NCBI GenBank assembly: GCA_977006965.1
Contig: OZ345372.1
Location: forward strand, 930,001-994,000
DNA: 64,000 nucleotides
From: Phymatolithon calcareum
Lineage: Eukaryota > Rhodophyta > Florideophyceae > Hapalidiales
Direction: 5' to 3'
This document shows, one piece after another, positions 52,205 through 61,934 of the stretch; within the stretch, counting starts at the first letter, position 1; each line of letters starts with the position of its first letter. The position numbers were made by a program, and so were the translations under genes. The notes under the pieces are model-generated. The model did not search any database. It was not told the DNA's origin and saw only the letters and a program-made list of their open reading frames with translations.

Positions 52205-54616
52205 CTAGCTGCCAAAGCAACCACAAAGCACTTTCTTTGCACCAGAATCCTTGCTGCCCTGTCGCACCACAGATGAACTCTTACGCTGACTGTTCATTCG
52301 GAACTTCTCCATTGAGGATCGAGACCGTCGACCAGCTTGTTGCTTATTCTGAAGAATCTCAGTTGCGATAGCGTCATGTCGCCCATTTCCGTTCTGTGTC
52401 GGCGCAACGTTCGCACGGCTCCCATCTCCACCCGCTGACTTTTGCTCATCTCGTTGCCTATCGGTCGCATTGCTCTCCTCTGTGCGTTCCGCACTGGATC
52501 CCTTCTTCGGCTTCTTCTTCTTCTTGTGAACATAGAAAGCGTCTTCCTGCATCTCTTTTTTGAGATCTTCTTCACGCTGCTTCGCAGTCAGTGGAGGCAG
52601 ACGGTCTAGGGATTCCAAAAACTGCAATGCATCCGCTGACACATGCGGATCATCATCCTTAGCAAGTGTTTGTAGAGCTTCACGGAATTCAGGCATGTCC
52701 TTCCACATGGGAGCTAGGCTCGAAAAGAGGCGAACTAGACGGTGGCGGACGTTTGGAACGGGATCTTTCGTCATTTGCAGGATCTCGTCCCGGAACAGTT
52801 GCGAAAACAGCTTCGACGAAAACATATCTAGAGCGCATTGAGTGCCATCGATATACGCAAGTCGTGTCCAATAAACCTTGCCCCTCGCCCATTCCAAACG
52901 GAAATGCTTCAGAATGTGATTACGTCGCCGAATGTCAGGAATATACCGAATCACATGCATCAGGGCCGACATGGCCGATTTCCGGACAAGGTATGTGCTT
53001 TCCCTGGCCATTTGGAAGAGAAGAGGTGCAACGTGCTCGCAGAGCACTTCTTGAGGTACTAGATGGGCTGAATTCATCAGCTCTGTCGCCAGTAATCGCT
53101 GCGTTCTCCAGGAGTCCACGGCCATCATCTCTAGTGAGGAGAATATAGGGGCGAGCTGCCTGAAACGTTCCTTGTCGGCTTCAGTACGCTTGGCAGGGTC
53201 ATTCAGCTCGGCACTTGCCAATGTCTGAAGCCGCATTCTGTCTGCAGCATTAGCAGACTGAGCATTGGCAAATGTCGAAACTTGCAGCTTGGTGGAGTCG
53301 TAGGTCGATAGCACCTTGAGATAGTCCGAAAAATGCTCCAGGGTGTTCATTCGAACCTGCGGATTTTCATCCGTGAGAAGGTCACCGAGAGAACTGATTA
53401 CTTCTGCACGGAGTGGGCCATGTCCAAGAATGCGAGTTGTTTCATGCAAACCGGCAGCAAGTGTAGCACGAGTTTCCACATCAGAATCCACCGATAGAGC
53501 CTGTACAACACCTGCAATCTTATCAGTTCGCATATTTGCGCAGATTAACGCCACTGCCGGTACGTTAAAGGCGCACCAGTGACGAACGGTGGGTCCATTG
53601 CACGTCACCATTCGCCGTAGTGTATTAAGTGCAGTTGTCCATGTATGTTCGTTAGGGAAAAGCGGAGAAACGGCACACAGGAAGTAACCATATACTTCGG
53701 AAAATATTTCCAGCATGAGGTAAGTATCATCGTCCACAGTTCTCAGATCGGAGGCCGCCACTTCCGCAGACTTCTTGCACTCATCCAAAAACATAGGCAA
53801 TAGCAAGTCAGAATACGCTCGGGAGGTAGCATAGTCCTTTCGATGAGCCTCGGCTGCTCGGGCAATAGCACGCATGGCGGCAGCTCGCACCCTAGCATTC
53901 TCATCCTTCATGAGCTTTGTCAACTTTGGCCACAGATGTCTCTCCACAACGGAGAGCGGAAGTTTGACGCCGACTGAAGCCATGGACTGAGCAATCATGG
54001 CACGAACAGACTCATCGGAATCATCTGCGAGAGTGAGGGCATGATCTAAAAACAGGGCATGAATCTCGTCGGCCTGGAGCGAGTCGTTCAGAGAGCCGAT
54101 AATTCGAGCTGCTAGTCGTCTAGATTCCGGCGCCTTGGCGGTAGCACGTTCGATGGTAGCCGGAACCACAAGCTCAAGAACTTCTTGTCGGTGAACTTGG
54201 GGAAGCATCATGGACAAAATTTCACCGCAAGCATCAAAGACGTCGCCCGATTCAGACTCTGCGATAATATGAAGGGCAGCAACGACGATCTTGCGTGCGA
54301 CATGTTCCGGTGCTTTCATGTTGACGACAAAGTAGAGTGCCTCAGCAGCGGCCATTTGGACATTTGGAGGCCACTTGACGGCACCTTCGCAGATCTGTGG
54401 GACCATGATCGCCAAACTTTCGTCGGGGCAATGTTCGAGAAACTGTGGAAACTGAAAGAGCACAGCTAAACGCTCGAGGTCATTACCATCAACAAGTACC
54501 ATGGTAGCATTAGAGACCGAGGTAAGAACATCATCATTAAGAATGACAAATTCTTCGTTCTCCGCCTTTTCCCCATAATTGCCCGTGCCCGAGGCAGCTA
54601 CGGCTTCCTCCTCCAT
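52205..54616 (-). CDS. HEAT-repeat protein phosphatase regulatory subunit, PPP4R4-like (copy B)
   Basis: 803 residues. HEAT repeats fill about 45-690. Segments match copy A (45346-47997) one for one: ESVRAMIAQSMASVGVKL, HLWPKLTKLMKDENARVRAA, SDLRTVDDDTYLMLEIFSEV, TCNGPTVRHWCAFNVPAVAL, VETRATLAAGLHETTRILG, SWRTQRLLATELMNSAHLVP and KVYWTRLAYIDG. The block CNGPTVRHWCAFNVPA ... LAAGLHET is close to PPP4R4. The C-terminal tail is Lys-rich (HKKKKKPKKG), then Ser/Asn/Arg-rich. It lacks the N-terminal threefold repeat of copy A. Predicted role: scaffold or targeting subunit of PP4 or PP2A. Copies A and B are clearly paralogous but well diverged. Confidence 0.8.
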   Translation of the reverse strand: MEEEAVAASGTGNYGEKAENEEFVILNDDVLTSVSNATMVLVDGNDLERLAVLFQFPQFLEHCPDESLAIMVPQICEGAVKWPPNVQMAAAEALYFVVNMKAPEHVARKIVVAALHIIAESESGDVFDACGEILSMMLPQVHRQEVLELVVPATIERATAKAPESRRLAARIIGSLNDSLQADEIHALFLDHALTLADDSDESVRAMIAQSMASVGVKLPLSVVERHLWPKLTKLMKDENARVRAAAMRAIARAAEAHRKDYATSRAYSDLLLPMFLDECKKSAEVAASDLRTVDDDTYLMLEIFSEVYGYFLCAVSPLFPNEHTWTTALNTLRRMVTCNGPTVRHWCAFNVPAVALICANMRTDKIAGVVQALSVDSDVETRATLAAGLHETTRILGHGPLRAEVISSLGDLLTDENPQVRMNTLEHFSDYLKVLSTYDSTKLQVSTFANAQSANAADRMRLQTLASAELNDPAKRTEADKERFRQLAPIFSSLEMMAVDSWRTQRLLATELMNSAHLVPQEVLCEHVAPLLFQMARESTYLVRKSAMSALMHVIRYIPDIRRRNHILKHFRLEWARGKVYWTRLAYIDGTQCALDMFSSKLFSQLFRDEILQMTKDPVPNVRHRLVRLFSSLAPMWKDMPEFREALQTLAKDDDPHVSADALQFLESLDRLPPLTAKQREEDLKKEMQEDAFYVHKKKKKPKKGSSAERTEESNATDRQRDEQKSAGGDGSRANVAPTQNGNGRHDAIATEILQNKQQAGRRSRSSMEKFRMNSQRKSSSVVRQGSKDSGAKKVLCGCFGS

Positions 54617-55316
54617 GTTTCCGTTCGGTCAGGCGAGGACCGCGGGCCGATTGGTCGTCCGAGAGGACGCGAAAGCGCGATGCTGCGCACGGCACGGGTG
54701 CGGGTACGGTGAGCGCAAGGTAAGCCCGGTGGCGGCCGGCAAGGACTTCCCGAGGCCTGACGCACTCGTTCGAACGGGGAGGTACGGAGGACAGCCGTGA
54801 CGGGAGCGTGTAGGACGTGTGGGTGAGAAGGTCGGTCGGGGCAGCGGAGACGCTGCAACAAGGTCCGAGCAGGAGAAGCCGGCAGCAGAGTGCGGAAAAG
54901 AGAAAGCAAAATCGATTTTAGAATAATTGCTCACGTGGCGGCGCGAGAAATTTCCTAAAAATTCAACGCACAGATTCGGCGCGCCCAAACGCATACTTTT
55001 TACCGCCCGTTTCATAAAACTCCTCTTTTCGCAGCCAGCTGACAGCAAGTATGATAGCGTGTTCCATTCTAAAAAAGACCTGAGTCTACCAATCAATCGG
55101 CCAATTGTCGCACCGCCTCGTCGCGTGATTCATTGGTGTGGCACCATCCTGCTAAGTCGCTGTCTCGTAGAGCTGGAATGACGTATGTTTGCGGGACGAT
55201 CCATCCGCCCACGATGGGGGGCTGTAACAGAGATGAGCACCGTCACGTCTTTCCAGTTTCCGTCCGCAGTACTTTCCTCCCCGTTCCGTCGCCCTACTTG
55301 CAACATAGCATAGCAT
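54617..55316. other. Intergenic region
   Basis: GC-rich upstream region of HEAT gene B and 3' flank of the next minus-strand gene. No gene recognised. Confidence 0.5.
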
Positions 55317-56807
55317 TTACTCGGTCCTCGATATTTTGGCGAACCGCACTCCCTTTCTAACCGGCACCGCGTTCGCAACCTTCTGCAGCACATAAACAAC
55401 CCAAAGCACGACTAACATTCCAACAAATAGACCAAGAGGTCGAATGTTCCTCTTGGCGTCTTGCGGTCCGAAGCATCGCTTGTAAAATATCCACTCCCCA
55501 GGAACCCGATCCAGGATCGGAACTGTCACCGTAACCAAAGCCACCCCGACTTTCCGGCATTTCACCCTCACCTCGATCCATTTCCCGATCTCCCCCAACA
55601 TCCCACCTTCACGCAACGCCCCCATGACTTCCGCCCGCACAACTCGTCCATCATTGCTGCTTGCGCTTGGGGGTCCAATTTTCGTTCCCGCTCGCGCTGC
55701 AACTAGGAATGTTACACTCTCCTGGTTGTGCGGTACTTCATTTTCCAAACTCTCCTCAGCGCCTTTTGCGAACACTGATGTCGTTTGTCCATGTGCAACC
55801 ACTTTACTTGATTGCTCTTTCCCTCCGACGACTGCCACAACGTTTAGCGTCTCCTCCTTCCCGCCACCGCAATCCTTTTCCCATATCATCGTTACATTTT
55901 CAAACGGTGGCAACGCAACCGTCGCCGAAATCCTGGCCACCCCCAGCCTCTCGCATCCGTACAGGACATAAAACCCAGCCCCGTTGTCATCGCTCTCCCA
56001 ACCTCTGACGAGCGGCACCACCACGGGGCCCATCTCTTTCGTGGCCACCACGTATGGTGACAGGAAGTGCGGTGCTTGCACTCCATCTGTCGCACGCAGG
56101 AACATTCTTGTCGACACCGTCTCTGGTCCAACCTTGACTCCCTTGTCCGCAACTCTCAGCGATCTTGCTGACTCGCCCACCTCAATGCCGTAGTCCAGGT
56201 GTCTATGCACGCCATATCCGCACGTTTTGCGCCACCCAATTGACACCGTTATGTCCGAGCTCAGACGCAGTGAGAGTGTCACGATCGAGATGTCCATCTC
56301 TTGCAACCGGACCCTATCGCCTCGCATCGCCTTTTCCCTTGACTTTATGGCATCAGCTGAAATTCGTGCACAATTATGCCATATCCGAATCTCCCCCGAT
56401 CGCTGTTCCACGTCCGTAGAAAAATCTTCGATCACCGGCTGCGCGCGTCCGCCTCGGGCCGTCAATATCGGCCTTCCAAAGTCGTACAATGAGGCATCGG
56501 AGAACATGTATTCAAACGTCAGTGCGTCACCGTATGCATCAATGGTGAATAGGGGACTGCAATCGGAACCCTGTAACTCAAAGCACGAGACGTTCCATGG
56601 TCGGGATATCACACCCTGCGATATTATCACCGGGCCGTGTGCGAATAGCGAACTCTCAGTTGGTTTCAAGACCATGCCGAATTGCGCCAGGGCGGGCGGT
56701 AGCCTCCTATATGAGGGTGGAATGCTGTACGCATTCGGTGTGCGCGCTGAGAGCGTTGTGTATAGCAACAAGGACAGCACGAAGCCTTGTATCAGCCGAG
56801 GCTTCAT
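55317..56807 (-). CDS. Type I membrane protein of an unrecognised cysteine-bearing family (copy A)
   Basis: 496 residues. A signal peptide (about 1-20, LSLLLYTTLSA) is followed by a large beta-rich ectodomain with repeated short cysteine phrases: VSIGWRKTCGYGVHRHLDYG, NVTMIWEKDCGGGKEE, VKCRKVGVALVTVTVPI and WIFYKRCFG. A single C-terminal membrane helix (about 455-475, LGLFVGMLVVLWVVYVLQ) and a basic tail complete it. The phrases recur in the gene 627 bp away on the other strand (57435-59021), so the two are divergent paralogs. The pattern of a beta strand ending W/F-x-K-x-C after VTVPIP-like strands suggests tandem beta-sandwich domains. I cannot name the family; a cell-surface or endomembrane role is inferred. 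Confidence 0.75.
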   Translation of the reverse strand: MKPRLIQGFVLSLLLYTTLSARTPNAYSIPPSYRRLPPALAQFGMVLKPTESSLFAHGPVIISQGVISRPWNVSCFELQGSDCSPLFTIDAYGDALTFEYMFSDASLYDFGRPILTARGGRAQPVIEDFSTDVEQRSGEIRIWHNCARISADAIKSREKAMRGDRVRLQEMDISIVTLSLRLSSDITVSIGWRKTCGYGVHRHLDYGIEVGESARSLRVADKGVKVGPETVSTRMFLRATDGVQAPHFLSPYVVATKEMGPVVVPLVRGWESDDNGAGFYVLYGCERLGVARISATVALPPFENVTMIWEKDCGGGKEETLNVVAVVGGKEQSSKVVAHGQTTSVFAKGAEESLENEVPHNQESVTFLVAARAGTKIGPPSASSNDGRVVRAEVMGALREGGMLGEIGKWIEVRVKCRKVGVALVTVTVPILDRVPGEWIFYKRCFGPQDAKRNIRPLGLFVGMLVVLWVVYVLQKVANAVPVRKGVRFAKISRTE

Positions 56808-57434
56808 GTTGGATACGGCTAGAACTTCAGAGGCCGTGATCTCAGGTGGTCGTAGAATTTTTGATAAACAAGAAGAGCATCAGTTGTTAAGAAAGGAGGC
56901 CGCAGAAATCTCTCTGCTATTGGCGAGGTGAAGTGAAGGCAAGAATCAGCGCTGGCCTCCTGACCAAATTCACGGAAGGAGAACAATAAGTGTCGCGTTC
57001 CTGGAGAACCTAGTCCGATCGTGGCACCACGAGGGAAGGAGACCTGGAAATTGATGTTGTGATGGTGCTGTGGCCATCCCCATACATAGTTCCGTTTTGA
57101 TCGCGCCCCACACTGATACAGCTTCTATTGCAAAAAATGTCGACCTTATTTAATCCGTTGAGATTATTTCACTGCCATAGAATTTACCGGCGACATGTAC
57201 TCGTCTCGTCGCTGACACAAATATTTAACCACTGTTAGCTAAATGCGCTATCAACTCGGAACGGATTTTTCACTTGGATCACCCCATGACCACATCGTGA
57301 CATGCAAAGCTTTGCAGGTTCAGTGTTCGAGCTCTCTCACCAAGTCAATATTCTTCCAAGCTTGACTTCAGGGTTCATGAACACTATCGCACTGCTGTGC
57401 CCCACCCGCAGCAGAGTGGTCTCTCTCCAGTAGA
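56808..57434. promoter_or_regulatory. Divergent promoter region between the membrane-protein paralogs
   Basis: 627 bases between head-to-head paralogous genes. No obvious shared repeat or TATA box. Confidence 0.4.
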
Positions 57435-59021
57435 ATGCGACTATACATGTTGTCTCTTCGTGTTTTCTTACTTTGGACTCTCCTCCTTTCCGAAGCAGCG
57501 GCAGTGGAAAACTTGCAAGATGGGTTACGTCGAGAAGTGTCGTACAATGAATCGAAGCGAGCATACGAGTTATTCAGCATTGTTCTTGCTGGCAGCGATG
57601 GTGAAATGGATCTTGCGAATGGCATCAAAAGCCATACGGTGTTCGAGAAAGGTGGCGTAATGGGCGCTTGGCTCCCACCAAAGAAGAATATTCCGACCGC
57701 GCAAGAGAAGGCACGTCTCTTTCATCACGACGCCTACGCGGACCGTATTACTTTCGAGATGTTTTACGGAAATTCCGACGCCTACGAGTACAGCATGCCC
57801 GAAGTAATATCCTCAGACAAACGCATATCTGAGCCAAAGGTTATCGAATACCGCAATGATGTTGACGAAAAATCGTCCGGATTCTCGATTCTCTACGACT
57901 GCAAGAGTAACCCTGTCATCGCCAAGTTTCGCAATGTTGTTATTTCCGTCATAGTTCCTGTCATCTCTGGCGTTTCTGTGCTTTTCAGCCTGTCAAAGAC
58001 TTGCGGCGGCGGCGTGCACCCGTACATCGAGTTTGGGCATTATCGTGACGGAATAGAATCTAGTCTTGGGGCAACACGAGTGCAATTCGGTGCAGGATCC
58101 TTTGTGGCGGGACCGCACGTCATGAGCACGCGCATCTACTTGCATCTTCACCGTCCTGCGAGATCGCAGGAATTTTTCCACCCCATAATCAATACCTCGT
58201 CTAATGTCCTCTCGCTAAGCACAAGAGGGCCCAAGTTTGGCGGCATATTGCGTGCTGGTGAATCGACTATTTTGCATGTGCTTTATGAATGTCTCGGGAA
58301 AGGGAAAACTGTGATCACAGCATATGTACGTATTTCGCCGTTTCTTCCGCTCAAGGCCAGATGGACAAAGGATTGCGGAGGGGGAAACCCTGTGCACTTG
58401 AGCATAGGATCCAATTCATTCGATGTCGCCGATGTGGTTCAAACTGGAACTGTGAGCAAGGCATGGTCTATTGACGTTGATCAAATTGCAAGGGCAGACA
58501 GCCTTGGTAAGTCTGAACTGCAGGTGTTCAATGCTTCTGTCGGATACAAAGACTTTTATTTCACGAATAGTGGTCATCCACTGCAAATTGGAAGACCAGC
58601 TTTTACTGTTGATCGTCGAAACATGCTATCTCTTTACGCGCCGAAACCTCCCATTCACTACACCTATCTCTTTTTGTCTGGTGCAGGCGACATCGTTGAT
58701 AACCACACATCGAGACGACTTCGGATTATCTTCATTTGCAAAAAAGCAGGGACTGCGAACGTACTAGTTACTCTGCCCATCAAGTCTTTTTCAAAAGTGG
58801 AGTTCGGATTTCAGAAGATCTGCAAAGCACCAAGGAAACTTACCCAGACAGGCTTCCTTCGTACCGCGAATAGCTTTATGAACCTGGCCCTTGTGTTGCT
58901 AATTGTTGCTATGGTGTGGTGGTGTCTCAACCAGCTGCAAACGGAGACGAGAAAGAACGCGCTTCGGGAGGCCAGGCAGCCTCTTCGACGAAACAATTTT
59001 TCCATAGGTAGAGAGATGTAG
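57435..59021 (+). CDS. Type I membrane protein of an unrecognised cysteine-bearing family (copy B)
   Basis: 528 residues. Signal peptide about 1-23 (LRVFLLWTLLLSEAAA). The ectodomain repeats the phrases of copy A in the same order: VLFSLSKTCGGGVHPYIEFG, LHVLYECLGKGKTVITAYVR, KARWTKDCGGGNP, IIFICKKAGTANVLVTLPI and VEFGFQKICKAP. A C-terminal helix (about 478-498, LALVLLIVAMVWWCL) and an Arg-rich tail follow. N-glycosylation-type sequons occur in the ectodomain. Shared features with copy A include the HVMSTRIYL / ETVSTRMFL strand, which supports true homology. Function unknown; secretory-pathway membrane location is inferred. Confidence 0.75.
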   Translation: MRLYMLSLRVFLLWTLLLSEAAAVENLQDGLRREVSYNESKRAYELFSIVLAGSDGEMDLANGIKSHTVFEKGGVMGAWLPPKKNIPTAQEKARLFHHDAYADRITFEMFYGNSDAYEYSMPEVISSDKRISEPKVIEYRNDVDEKSSGFSILYDCKSNPVIAKFRNVVISVIVPVISGVSVLFSLSKTCGGGVHPYIEFGHYRDGIESSLGATRVQFGAGSFVAGPHVMSTRIYLHLHRPARSQEFFHPIINTSSNVLSLSTRGPKFGGILRAGESTILHVLYECLGKGKTVITAYVRISPFLPLKARWTKDCGGGNPVHLSIGSNSFDVADVVQTGTVSKAWSIDVDQIARADSLGKSELQVFNASVGYKDFYFTNSGHPLQIGRPAFTVDRRNMLSLYAPKPPIHYTYLFLSGAGDIVDNHTSRRLRIIFICKKAGTANVLVTLPIKSFSKVEFGFQKICKAPRKLTQTGFLRTANSFMNLALVLLIVAMVWWCLNQLQTETRKNALREARQPLRRNNFSIGREM

Positions 59022-59052
59022 TTTTTGAGCTACGTGAGGGTCCGTTCGATTG

Positions 59053-59271
59053 CTATATGTTCCCAGTGTCATCTTTCGAAATCGGAATATCTTTTTGAAG
59101 AGATGCTTCCAGCAGTTTCAGCCTCCGATCGCACTCCTGCCACTCCGCTATTTCCTCCTTGCACCGCTTCTCATCATAGTCCCGGCGCTTGAGACATCGC
59201 TGAATGGCACACGCAAGTACTTTGCACTGTCGTTTCGTCGTGGCCCTTAACTGGGCTTCTTCTAAATCCAT
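59053..59271 (-). CDS. CMC4: Mitochondrial intermembrane-space protein CMC4-like (twin cysteine motif)
   Basis: 72 residues. The cysteine spacing is C-x4-C-x4-C-x10-C-x9-C (RQCKVLACAIQRCLKRRD, then RCKEEIAEWQEC), the same spacing as human and yeast CMC4: two cysteines in CxxxxCxxQxC style followed by the CHCH hairpin. CMC4 is a small protein of the mitochondrial intermembrane space, imported by Mia40 disulfide relay and linked to respiratory-chain assembly. The last cysteine pair seen in some animal CMC4 proteins is absent. Its stop lies only 31 bp from the stop of the convergent membrane-protein gene. It is easily missed because of its size. Confidence 0.85.
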   Translation of the reverse strand: MDLEEAQLRATTKRQCKVLACAIQRCLKRRDYDEKRCKEEIAEWQECDRRLKLLEASLQKDIPISKDDTGNI

Positions 59272-59468
59272 GGTACAGCAGAAATGGAAAGAGCAGTGAG
59301 CTGGATGCTCCTTAAGACCAGCTTCAGACGTTATCGACAGTCAAAACTTTAGACAAAAATAAAAGAAGGTGAGCCTGGAAATCCCGTGCCAGAAAAAGTG
59401 ACGCGTCCTCCCGCCTCGCACCAGGGCAGGCATGTGGGTGCGGACGTGCGGACTGAGCGAGTCGTGAT

Positions 59469-60794
59469 TTACAGTAAGCCGATTTGTGTTGAGCTCTTTG
59501 ATTGGGCCAAAAACTGGATCAACCGCTCCCAATTATCTCCCACTGCGTGGTCAGGCGGAAAAGATGCTGCTGTACCAAACGCACTAAATATCGACTGCCT
59601 CACCCTAGTTACCCAAAGGAGCTGCCGAACTCGAAAAGGAAGAAGAGCTGCGTGCGCCGTGAAGGGCGGCACCGCTGCAGTGTACGCAGATACGGAGACA
59701 CCGTTAACAATGAGACGACCGGAAGATGTTTGCGGATTGTAGAGCCCCTGCACTCGAATGCGTTGCACGCTTGTCGCGCGCGAGTACGAACCGTTTGCGA
59801 TCAACAGCTTATCACCGACCTTGATATCCGCCGCAATGCGCTCGTCATCGACATAGTGACCCGGAGAAAGGGTCACAATCTCCCCAGTGTGTAGTGTGAT
59901 GCGCGTAAACTCGTGCAGCGTTTGCCGGCCGTCGCGGTGCGTGAACAGTATTATCGGCGAGTGCATCCGCTGCAACTTCTCATTTACGAACTCCACTTCA
60001 TCCCCGATTTGCAAATTCTTTACGGGCACCTGTTTACCTCCTCGAATTTGCACTCGTGCATCCGCCGGAAAGCATGCGCGCACTGGATACTTGCGTTCAA
60101 AATCGTCGGGTAGGAGGTAGGGACAGAAGCGCTGTGCCCCTGTCGGAGCAGGTGCAATGACCACATGGTACGGAATATCCTTGTCAAATACAAGTCGAGC
60201 TTTCTTTGCACCTCGGAGTAATCTGCCAAAGTTGATCGACTTATTGACAACTCGCGAGAAGACCACAAAACTCTCAACGGGTACTGTGATGGATCCACAC
60301 TTGCGCGGTCTGTTCCCTTCATAGCCGAGAATGATCTCACGACGTGCTTTTTCCTTTCCCAGTCCGGCCGCAACCTGTACTACGAAGTCCCGCAATGAGC
60401 CAGTCGTAGAAAGCTGCACGTATGGACGCAGTAACCCATTTTCAGCAGCAATGTTTTGCGTCGCGATAAGGCTAAGCGGAAACACGTCCATCCATGCGTC
60501 GCCTTCAAGCTTTTCGTTTGTTGAATTCGCGGGAAACTCCCCGCACCGCACCCCGTCCATCGTGATCAATGAGTGTGGCACCCGCCACCGTGGCCCGTTT
60601 CCGAGCAACCTCTCGTAGCTTACATTGGTCGACAGACAGTTTTCCTCTCTCCATCCTCGAAGCTTCACGCGAAATGTCCCGTTAGTGAGGTCTGACGCCC
60701 GTAATGGCGGGGGTGGCGGTGCGGTCTTGGAGTCTGCTTCATATGCAAGCAGAGCGAGAATCGCGAGCATCAGGTTTCGAGCAGCTAGCGCCAT
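59469..60794 (-). CDS. Secreted protein with C-terminal hedgehog-type Hint domain
   Basis: 441 residues. A signal peptide (about 1-22, LMLAILALLAYEADS) and a Pro run are followed by a novel N-terminal domain of about 200 residues with four to five cysteines (C53, C84, C166, C224). A Hint/hog domain follows at 241-372: RACFPADARVQ (Cys241 at the cleavage point, preceded by Ala), VPVKNLQIGDEVEFV, then VTLSPGHYV (block B; SPGH replaces the usual TxxH), IKVGDKLL and the hog-like end LIVNGVSVSAYT. Hedgehog Hint domains cut the chain before Cys and transfer the N-terminal part to a nucleophile such as sterol. Cys and His are present, so cleavage is plausible. The tail after 372 is amphipathic. The N-terminal domain is unrecognised. 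Confidence 0.82.
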   Translation of the reverse strand: MALAARNLMLAILALLAYEADSKTAPPPPPLRASDLTNGTFRVKLRGWREENCLSTNVSYERLLGNGPRWRVPHSLITMDGVRCGEFPANSTNEKLEGDAWMDVFPLSLIATQNIAAENGLLRPYVQLSTTGSLRDFVVQVAAGLGKEKARREIILGYEGNRPRKCGSITVPVESFVVFSRVVNKSINFGRLLRGAKKARLVFDKDIPYHVVIAPAPTGAQRFCPYLLPDDFERKYPVRACFPADARVQIRGGKQVPVKNLQIGDEVEFVNEKLQRMHSPIILFTHRDGRQTLHEFTRITLHTGEIVTLSPGHYVDDERIAADIKVGDKLLIANGSYSRATSVQRIRVQGLYNPQTSSGRLIVNGVSVSAYTAAVPPFTAHAALLPFRVRQLLWVTRVRQSIFSAFGTAASFPPDHAVGDNWERLIQFLAQSKSSTQIGLL

Positions 60795-61934
60795 TTTGAT
60801 CCGTGCTAGCTGGGTTTCTCCAGGACCGAACAGTATCTGCCAAGCATAAAGTCCATGAGAAGAAATATTTCAATACTGAAATTTTGAGTAAACGTGAGGT
60901 CGGATTAGGTGGCGCGTTGACCTGTAGCGAAGGATGACTACCGCAGGAATATTAGTTCTATCCGAGCTGCGATGTCTTGGCATTCGTGAGAAGGAATGCC
61001 ATATATGCCGTGTCTTGAATGTACAGTTAAATTCTTGACTCATCAGGGATTTCAAAGCTTTTGGAAAAGCATAGCCGATTTCAGCGGAGGGACTGGTCTC
61101 AATTGTAATCCAACATTTGACTCCGCTCTTGAAAGAATGTGAAGAGGAGGAGGGTCATGCACGGTTGCACGATAATGCCGTGAACTCGAAGGTAGTCCCT
61201 GGAGTTGCCTTTTCTCTGCTCGAAACAAAAAAATATCAACGCTCCGAACATTAAGGGAACGATGAACCCTGCAGATCTACAGAGTGAATGTTTGGTTAGC
61301 TGTCTTTGTCTTGCTTGTCCCAATCATGAAATAGGAAATAGGACCCCGAAGTAGAAGTTTTTATGCTCGCTTCAAAAAATAGTAATGCCAACATTTCGTC
61401 CGTAAGAAATACCGATATTTTCAAGGTCACCTCGACAATCGAGGCACGATACGGACCATGATGTCGCTCGTAAGGCCTGTAGAAGTTTAGATTCAGTGAA
61501 GTGCCGAGGTGGGATAAAGCAAATTTGGCTCCTTGAATAAACGGTCTTCTTTAAAAAGTTACATATCCTGAAATGATTCCTGAAAAAAACTAATACGCTG
61601 CCCTTGTTCCCCTCTTCGTCAGAAGGTTAGGAAAGTGATTTGCGGTTTAAAGTCTCTACGTTTGAAGAGCACTAGCCAGGGCAGAGAATTATGTGCGACC
61701 TGCGTGCAAGACAAACAAAATAAGCCACAAACTGAACAAAGCGCCACGGCAAGTTTGTCGCCTTTGAAATCCTTGCTCGGTCCGAACCAGTCACGAAGGC
61801 ACCACCTCAGACCCAAACCCAAAAACGCATTGCACCGCACGCGTCCGGACCCCCGGCAACTTGATGCGCGGCTCAGCTGCAGGTATGGGCACAAAAATTT
61901 GTAAAATACTGTACTGTACCCCCTTTGGAAATCC
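60795..61934. other. Intergenic region
   Basis: About 1.1 kb: promoter side of the Hint gene and 3' flank of the ABC1K gene. No gene recognised. It ends with a doubled TACTGTACTGTA at 61908-61919, next to the ABC1K stop. Confidence 0.5.
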
